From positions 186,001 to 250,000 of the forward strand of contig NZ_JAJVKW010000001.1 in NCBI RefSeq assembly GCF_024198255.1: 64,000 nucleotides of DNA, given 5' to 3'. Of this stretch, positions 59,443-64,000 are shown piece by piece (the stretch's first letter is position 1; each line of letters begins with the position of its first letter). The notes beneath the pieces were generated by a model, which saw only the letters and a list, made by a program, of their open reading frames with translations, ran no database searches and had not been told where the DNA came from. The translations under genes and the position numbers were made by a program. The DNA comes from Myxococcus guangdongensis. Lineage in GTDB: Bacteria > Myxococcota > Myxococcia > Myxococcales > Myxococcaceae.

Positions 59443-60243
59443 TTGCATACGTTCCAGCCCTTTCTCGCCATGACGCTCCTCATGGGAGCGTCTCCTACGC
59501 CGGAGGTAGCACCCCGGTCTGACACTCCAGCAGTGGAGGCGGTTGCCCCCTGCCCCAACCCGTACTTCCCCCTCGAGGAGGGGCTGACGCTCACCTACCG
59601 GGCGGGCAGGTCCTCGCAGATGGTGCTGAGCACGCACGGCGTGACGCCCACGCCGGAGGGCCTGTCCGGCAAGGTGGCCGTGAAGCTCAAGGGCCGACAG
59701 GGCGAAACGGATGCAACCTGTAGCAGCCTGGGCATGAACACGGGCCTGGGCGGCCTGGAGGGTACGCTGCTGTCGGCGTCCGGCATGGATGTCCAGGTGG
59801 TGAGCTCCGAGGGCGTGGCCGTGCCCGCGCCGTCGACCATGGTCCTGGGCGGCACCTGGAAGAACAGCCTGTCGGTGAAGCTCCAGCCTCCGGTGGGCAA
59901 GACGGGCGGCATCCGCCCCATCATCGCGACCACGTTCGACAAGGAGTCCACGGTGGTGGGCGAGGAGGAGGTCACCGTCGCGGCCGGGACGTTCAAGGCC
60001 CTGAAGGTGAAGAACATCGTCACCGCGCGCGCCAGCCGCCCCGGCTCCGAGGGCCGCTCCATGGAGAGCTACATCTGGTTCGCGCCGGGCGTGGGCATCA
60101 TCAAGTTCGCCACGCCGGAGAGCACTGACCTGGAGCTGCTCAAGATTGACCGGCCCCAGCCCGCACAGGCCAAGGCCTCCGGCCAGGAGAAGCGGCCCGT
60201 GAAGAAGGCCGCGGCCGACAAGAAGGGCTCGTCCGCGCCCTGA
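59443..60243 (+). CDS. Probable secreted protein, unknown function (DUF3108-like pattern)
   Basis: The product is about 266 residues. The frame opens at TTG 59443, directly after GGAGG with no spacer. ATG 59470 is the alternative. A TTGACT at 59427 may be a -35, so the start is not settled. TTG gives a hydrophobic leader (FLAMTLLMGA), and the shorter start does not. The body is beta-rich, opening PYFPLEEGLTLTYRAG, with EVTVAAGTFKALKVKNIV and SYIWFAPGVGIIKFATPEST, a pattern seen in small secreted proteins of the DUF3108 type. The C-terminus is Lys/Ala-rich. Role unknown. Confidence 0.7.
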   Translation: MHTFQPFLAMTLLMGASPTPEVAPRSDTPAVEAVAPCPNPYFPLEEGLTLTYRAGRSSQMVLSTHGVTPTPEGLSGKVAVKLKGRQGETDATCSSLGMNTGLGGLEGTLLSASGMDVQVVSSEGVAVPAPSTMVLGGTWKNSLSVKLQPPVGKTGGIRPIIATTFDKESTVVGEEEVTVAAGTFKALKVKNIVTARASRPGSEGRSMESYIWFAPGVGIIKFATPESTDLELLKIDRPQPAQAKASGQEKRPVKKAAADKKGSSAP

Positions 60244-60279
60244 GCCCCGCGGCGGGACAGGGAGCGCCAAGGCAGCACG

Positions 60280-60307
60280 GCCCGCGTCGCGAATGAACGA
60301 CGCGGGC
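60280..60307 (+). terminator. Terminator after the DUF3108-like gene
   Basis: GCCCGCGTCG and CGACGCGGGC form a perfect ten-base-pair stem around an eight-base loop, 37 bases past the stop. Confidence 0.65.
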
Positions 60308-60326
60308 TGTTGCGCGGGGAATCAAC

Positions 60327-60345
60327 GCCCTCGCCACGCGAGGGC
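60327..60345 (-). terminator. Terminator for the CNNM/CorC gene
   Basis: GCCCTCGC, loop CAC, GCGAGGGC. It lies 26 bases past the end of the minus-strand gene at 60372, so each convergent gene has its own hairpin. Confidence 0.6.
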
Positions 60346-60371
60346 CCGACGTCACGACCGAGCGCCGAGGC

Positions 60372-61799
60372 TCAGGCGGACTCGCCACCCGAGCTGGAGG
60401 ACGTCGGGGGCGTCTCACCCGAGGCGCTGGCGCCATCCGCCGGTGAGGCCGGCGCGGAGCCATCCACGGACGTCCTGGACGCGGCGCGGGACTGGGGCTC
60501 CACCACCACGCGCACCACGCGGGGCCCGTCCACCTCCTCCACGAGGATGCGCCACATGTCGAGCCGCAGCGAGTCGCCCTTCTCCGGCACCCGCCCCAGC
60601 TTCGACATCAGGAAGCCGGCGATCGTCGTCACCTCGCCCTCTTCGTCCTCGTCCAGGTCGAAGCTGACGTCCAGCCGCTCCTCCAAGTCATCCAGCTGCG
60701 CGGTGCCGGGCAGCTCGAAGCGTCCACCGGGCAACGAGCGCACCTCCTCCACCCGCCGGCCCAGCTCCGCCACGTCGCCCACCACCTCCGCCACCACGTC
60801 CGCGATGGTGACCAGGCCCGACGTGCCGCCGTGCTCGTCCACCACCAGCGCCGTCTGACGACGCCTGCGCCGGAACTCCGCGAGCAGCTGCTCCAGCGTC
60901 GCGTTCTCCGGGATGAACAGCACCGGCCGCTGCACCTGCGCCAGGCTGCGCAGCTCGCCGCGCGACAACAGGAAGAAGAGGTCCTTGGCGTTCACCACGC
61001 CCTCGACCTCGTCCAGGTTGCCCCGGCACACCGGCAGCCACGTGTGCCCCGCGGCGCGCGCGTCCGCGATGCACTTCTCCAGCGGCTCCTCCACGTCCAG
61101 GAACTTCACCTGGTTTCGCGGCACCATCACCTGCCGCGCCGTCTTCTGCGCCATCTCCAGCGCGCGCTCGAGCAGCTCCGCGCGCGCCGTCGTGATCGCG
61201 CCCGCCTGCGCCGAGCTGTGGAGGATGACGAGCAGCTCGTCCTCGCTGTGCGCCTCGTGCGCCTCGCCCACCGACTGCAACCCCACCACCCGCAGCACCC
61301 ACGCCGCCAGCCCGTTGAGCAGGACGATGGCCGGGTAGAACAGCAGATAGAAGGCCCGCATCGGCAGCGCCACCGCGAGCGTCGTCGCCTCCGCGCGCTG
61401 GATGGCCAGGCTCTTGGGCGCCAGCTCCCCGAGCACGATGTGCAGGAACGTGATGATGCTGAAGGCGATGACCACCGACGCCGTGTGCGCCACCGTGGGG
61501 CTCGCGCCCTCGGGCACCACCCGCGTCAGCACCGGCTCCAACAGCTTCGCGAAGGCGGGCTCACCCAGCCAGCCCAGCCCCAGCGACGCCAGGGTGATGC
61601 CGAACTGGGTGGCGGACAGGTACGCGTCCAGTTGCTCCACCATCTTCAGCGCCTGCGTGGAGCCCGGCTGCCCCTCGTCCACCAGCGCCTGCAGCCGCGT
61701 GGCGCGAACCTTCACGATGGCGAACTCGGTCGCCACGAAGAAGCCGTTGGCGAAGACCAGGAGGATCGCCAGCCCCAGGAACACCCATTCCATGCCCAT
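60372..61799 (-). CDS. CNNM-CBS-CorC-type membrane protein (hemolysin C family)
   Basis: The 475-residue protein has an N-terminal CNNM domain of about three to four membrane helices (FLGLAILLVFANGFFVATEF; VVIAFSIITFLHIVLGELAP). A tandem CBS pair follows (about 200-330: VMVPRNQVKFLDVEEPLEKC, ALVVDEHGGTSGLVTIADVV). The CorC/HlyC domain (RFELPGTAQLDDLEERLDV) comes next, and the tail is Ser/Ala-rich. Such proteins take part in magnesium or cobalt efflux, and the hemolysin label is historical. It starts three bases after the end of the TPR gene, so they are an operon. ATG 61799 or 61793 is the start. Confidence 0.93.
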   Translation of the reverse strand: MGMEWVFLGLAILLVFANGFFVATEFAIVKVRATRLQALVDEGQPGSTQALKMVEQLDAYLSATQFGITLASLGLGWLGEPAFAKLLEPVLTRVVPEGASPTVAHTASVVIAFSIITFLHIVLGELAPKSLAIQRAEATTLAVALPMRAFYLLFYPAIVLLNGLAAWVLRVVGLQSVGEAHEAHSEDELLVILHSSAQAGAITTARAELLERALEMAQKTARQVMVPRNQVKFLDVEEPLEKCIADARAAGHTWLPVCRGNLDEVEGVVNAKDLFFLLSRGELRSLAQVQRPVLFIPENATLEQLLAEFRRRRRQTALVVDEHGGTSGLVTIADVVAEVVGDVAELGRRVEEVRSLPGGRFELPGTAQLDDLEERLDVSFDLDEDEEGEVTTIAGFLMSKLGRVPEKGDSLRLDMWRILVEEVDGPRVVRVVVEPQSRAASRTSVDGSAPASPADGASASGETPPTSSSSGGESA

Positions 61800-61802
61800 G
61801 GC

Positions 61803-62618
61803 TCAGAACAAGGCTTCGAAGTCGGTGTCGCCCTTGAGGGCGTCGAACATGGGGTCCGTCGACAACCACCCCATCACCTTCTGCCGGTCCGCCGTGAGCG
61901 CCGACTTCAGGTACTGCACCGCGTCCTTCGGCCGCCCCCACAGGGCATACAGCGCGGACAGGTTGTAGTTGAGCAGCAGGTCCTCGGCGTTGAGCGCCCG
62001 GGCCCGCTCGTACGCGCGCTCGGCCTCCGCGTAGAAGCCCTTCTGCGCGTAGCAGATGCCCAGGTCCAGCTGGGCCTCGAAGTTGTCCGGCTCCAGCCGC
62101 ACCACGTCCTTGAGCAGCGTGATGGCGGAGCGGTAGTCGCCCTCGTCCATCATCAGCGCCGCCAGTTCGTGCCGGGGGAACGCGTCCTGCGGGTCCAGCT
62201 CGATGGCCGCCTGCAGCTCGCGCATCGCCTCCTCGACGCGGCCCTGGTCCGCGTAGGTGAGGCCCAGGTTGAGGTGCGCGTCCGGGTACTCGGGGTCCAG
62301 CTCGATGGCCTCCTTGTACTCCTCCACCGCCATCTCCCCCGCGTGCGTGGAGAGGAAGCAGGCCAGGTTGTAGTGCGCCGTGGCGCTCTCCGGCTCCAGC
62401 TTCAGGGCGGTGAGGTACTCGGTGAGCGCCTCGCGGAAGAGCTTCTTCTCCGCGTAGACGGTGGCCAGGTTGTCGTGGGCGTGGGCCGAGCTGGGGTCCA
62501 GCTCGATGGCCTTCTTGAACTCCTTGATGGCCTCGTCCAGCCAACCCCGGTCCGCCAGCTCGATTCCGCGAGTGTTGTGCTCGTCGGAGAGCGCGATGTT
62601 GTCCTTTTCCCGGGCCAT
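61803..62618 (-). CDS. TPR-repeat protein
   Basis: The 271-residue protein is almost entirely TPRs, about six to seven consecutive units (AIKEFKKAIELDPSSAHAHD, EALTEYLTALKLEPESATAH, AVEEYKEAIELDPEYPDAHL, AMRELQAAIELDPQDAFPRH). It has no signal or membrane segment, so it is a cytoplasmic scaffold. ATG 62618 is taken, because the upstream extension of the frame crosses the capA promoter and is not TPR-like. It is co-transcribed with the CNNM gene three bases downstream. Partner unknown. Confidence 0.9.
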   Translation of the reverse strand: MAREKDNIALSDEHNTRGIELADRGWLDEAIKEFKKAIELDPSSAHAHDNLATVYAEKKLFREALTEYLTALKLEPESATAHYNLACFLSTHAGEMAVEEYKEAIELDPEYPDAHLNLGLTYADQGRVEEAMRELQAAIELDPQDAFPRHELAALMMDEGDYRSAITLLKDVVRLEPDNFEAQLDLGICYAQKGFYAEAERAYERARALNAEDLLLNYNLSALYALWGRPKDAVQYLKSALTADRQKVMGWLSTDPMFDALKGDTDFEALF

Positions 62619-62663
62619 GAGAGCGCGGGGCAATCTACGCGCCGCGCAAACACAGGTGCAAGG

Positions 62664-62669
62664 TAGAGT
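62664..62669 (+). promoter_or_regulatory. Candidate -10 element TAGAGT of the capA-like gene
   Basis: TAGAGT ends 12 bases before the ATG, with no Shine-Dalgarno sequence. The transcript would be nearly leaderless. Confidence 0.3.
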
Positions 62670-62681
62670 TTCCCTCCGCCC

Positions 62682-63881
62682 ATGCGCCACGTCGCCCTGC
62701 TGCTCCTCCTGTTCTCCGCCTGTCATCCACGCCCCGTCCCGGTGACGGTGGACCCCACCCCCACCGCCCCGGCCCCGCCCCCTGGGGACGCTGGGCCCCC
62801 CGCCGCCCTGGCGCCCCCCTCCCCGCCCGCCGTCACCCGGCCCATCACCCTGCTGTTCGGCGGGGACGTGACGCTCGGCCACAACCACCAGAAGTTCTTC
62901 GACGACGAGCTGGCCAAGGGCCGCCCCCGGGACGAGCTCTTCGCCTACGGCTTCAAGGAGGTCCGGGCCCTGGGGGACGCGGCGGACCTCTTCGTCATCA
63001 ACCTGGAGTGCCCCTTCACCGAAGGGGGCGAGAAGCTGCCCAAGAACTTCAACTTCCGGGCCCGCCCGGAGCTGGTGGGCGCGCTCACCGCGGGCGGCGT
63101 GGACGTGGTCAGCCTGGCCAACAACCACCTGATGGACTACGGCGCCCAGGGGCTGCTCGACACCCTGGCGACGCTGGAGGCCGCGCGCATCCCCTACTTC
63201 GGCGCCGGGCGCACCCTGGCCGAGGCGCGCCGCCCCGCCATCGTCACCGTGGGCGGCCTGCGGGTGGCCTTCCTGGGCTACTTCTTCCTGGGCGAGCGCA
63301 ACATCGAGCCGCCGGAGGTCTACGCCACCGACACCACGCCGGGCGTCGCGGGCCACTTCTCCGACGTGGACGTGATGGAGCGGATGCTGCGCGAGGACAT
63401 CACCGCGGCGAAGGCCCAGGCGGACGTCGTGCTGCCCTACTTCCACTGGGGCCGCGAGGGCACCCAGGTGCTGGAGCCCTACCAGGTCCGCCTGGCGCAC
63501 GCCGCCATCGACGCGGGCGCGTCGGGCGTGCTGGGCAGCCACCCGCACGTGCTCCAGGGCATGGAGCTCTTCCAGGGCAAGCCCGTGGTGTACTCGCTGG
63601 GCAACTTCGTCTTCGGGGGCAACTGGAACCCGCGCGACAAGCGCAGCGCGCTGTGGAAGGGGACCTTCGGTCCGGAGGGCTACCTCAAGAGTGAGGTGCT
63701 GCCGCTGCGCACGGACCGCTTCCCGGAGCTCCCCTTCCAGCCGGTGCCCGTGACGGGGCCGGCGGCCGAGGAGGTGCTGCGACTGCTGGCCGAAAGCTCA
63801 CGCTCCCTGGGGAGGATGCTCCCCGAGTTGGAGCCGTGGGCCGGGCCGACTCCCTCCCCCGCGACGGGCGGGAGGGAGTAA
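62682..63881 (+). CDS. CapA-family lipoprotein (PGA synthesis-type metallophosphoesterase fold)
   Basis: The 399-residue lipoprotein has lipobox FSAC (Cys14) and then a Pro-rich spacer to about residue 53. The CapA domain shows the metal-site motifs LLFGGDVTLGH, VINLECPFTE, VSLANNHLMDYG, YFHWGREG, GSHPHVLQGMEL and YSLGNFVFGG. The family is named after capsular poly-gamma-glutamate synthesis. In this setting it more likely acts on a surface polymer of unknown type, since no capBC genes are present. The C-terminal 60 residues are outside the core. It diverges from the TPR/CNNM operon across a 63-base gap. Confidence 0.9.
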   Translation: MRHVALLLLLFSACHPRPVPVTVDPTPTAPAPPPGDAGPPAALAPPSPPAVTRPITLLFGGDVTLGHNHQKFFDDELAKGRPRDELFAYGFKEVRALGDAADLFVINLECPFTEGGEKLPKNFNFRARPELVGALTAGGVDVVSLANNHLMDYGAQGLLDTLATLEAARIPYFGAGRTLAEARRPAIVTVGGLRVAFLGYFFLGERNIEPPEVYATDTTPGVAGHFSDVDVMERMLREDITAAKAQADVVLPYFHWGREGTQVLEPYQVRLAHAAIDAGASGVLGSHPHVLQGMELFQGKPVVYSLGNFVFGGNWNPRDKRSALWKGTFGPEGYLKSEVLPLRTDRFPELPFQPVPVTGPAAEEVLRLLAESSRSLGRMLPELEPWAGPTPSPATGGRE

Positions 63882-63889
63882 CCGGCGCG

Positions 63890-64000
63890 TCAGACCTTGT
63901 TGTTGGACTGGCCCTTCTTGGCGCGGCTGCGGCGGCGCTTCAGCTGGGCCTTCCGGCCCTTGGCGCGGTTGGCGACCTTCTTCTTGGAACGATTTCCCTT
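63890..64000 (-). CDS. Very basic small protein (5' end outside window)
   Basis: The last 36 codons read KGNRSKKKVANRAKGRKAQ then LKRRRSRAKKGQSNNKV and stop. About half the residues are lysine or arginine. It continues past the right edge. The size and charge suggest a small RNA- or ribosome-binding protein. I could not match it to a known ribosomal protein. Confidence 0.65.
   Translation of the reverse strand, partial: KGNRSKKKVANRAKGRKAQLKRRRSRAKKGQSNNKV

Overview
The window is about 64 kb of very GC-rich DNA from a myxobacterium, most likely a Myxococcus-like member of the Cystobacterineae. The strongest sign is the gliding-motility (Glt/Agm) gene cluster at the left end. Other signs are an FHA-domain enhancer-binding-like regulator, many lipoproteins, and third-codon-position GC so strong that most genes carry long false ORFs on the opposite strand. 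I saw no tRNA, rRNA, CRISPR array, transposase or phage gene, so this looks like core chromosome rather than a mobile island.

Region 1 (1-19143, minus strand) is the motility machine. gltD, gltE, gltF, gltG and gltH are followed by an uncharacterised Gly/Arg-rich repeat protein and then the giant TPR protein gltI, which runs off the left edge. Together they span cytoplasm, inner membrane, periplasm and outer membrane. A candidate promoter precedes gltD. A terminator-like hairpin followed by a new candidate promoter separates gltI from the rest. Region 2 (19224-28437) holds a possible helicase-loader pair (a DnaD-like protein plus a zinc-finger DnaC/DnaI-like ATPase), cutA, a zinc-finger ClpC/ClpE-type ATPase, a BON/LysM protein, a secreted beta-helix lipoprotein and aspartokinase. 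Region 3 (28548-33281) is a Gld-type ABC transporter operon ending in a DUF4340 lipoprotein.

Region 4 (33498-37865) holds tyrosine catabolism genes (hppD, hmgA, a Rieske protein), and then a metallophosphoesterase and a nucleotidyltransferase on the other strand. Region 5 (38079-42978) is the most system-like unit. A lipoprotein is followed by an ECF sigma factor, a zinc-binding anti-sigma factor, a caspase-like protease joined to a probable outer-membrane barrel, and a second lipoprotein related to the first. The four genes from the sigma factor onward overlap or nearly touch.

Region 6 (43036-48991) carries an AmpG-like transporter, phosphoglucomutase, a DoxX protein, rpoZ, a Nudix hydrolase and two unknown proteins. 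Region 7 (49023-55517) carries groES-groEL under two CIRCE operators, a glutaredoxin, a small helical protein, a 0.6-kb non-coding stretch with a clear terminator, an FHA-AAA+-Fis regulator that lacks the GAFTGA motif, and a lipoprotein. Region 8 (55595-64000) carries smc with an unusual leader, a secreted protein, a CNNM/CorC-type membrane protein, a TPR protein, a CapA-type lipoprotein and the end of a small basic protein. Assignments come from reading motifs by eye. No database search or folding program was run.
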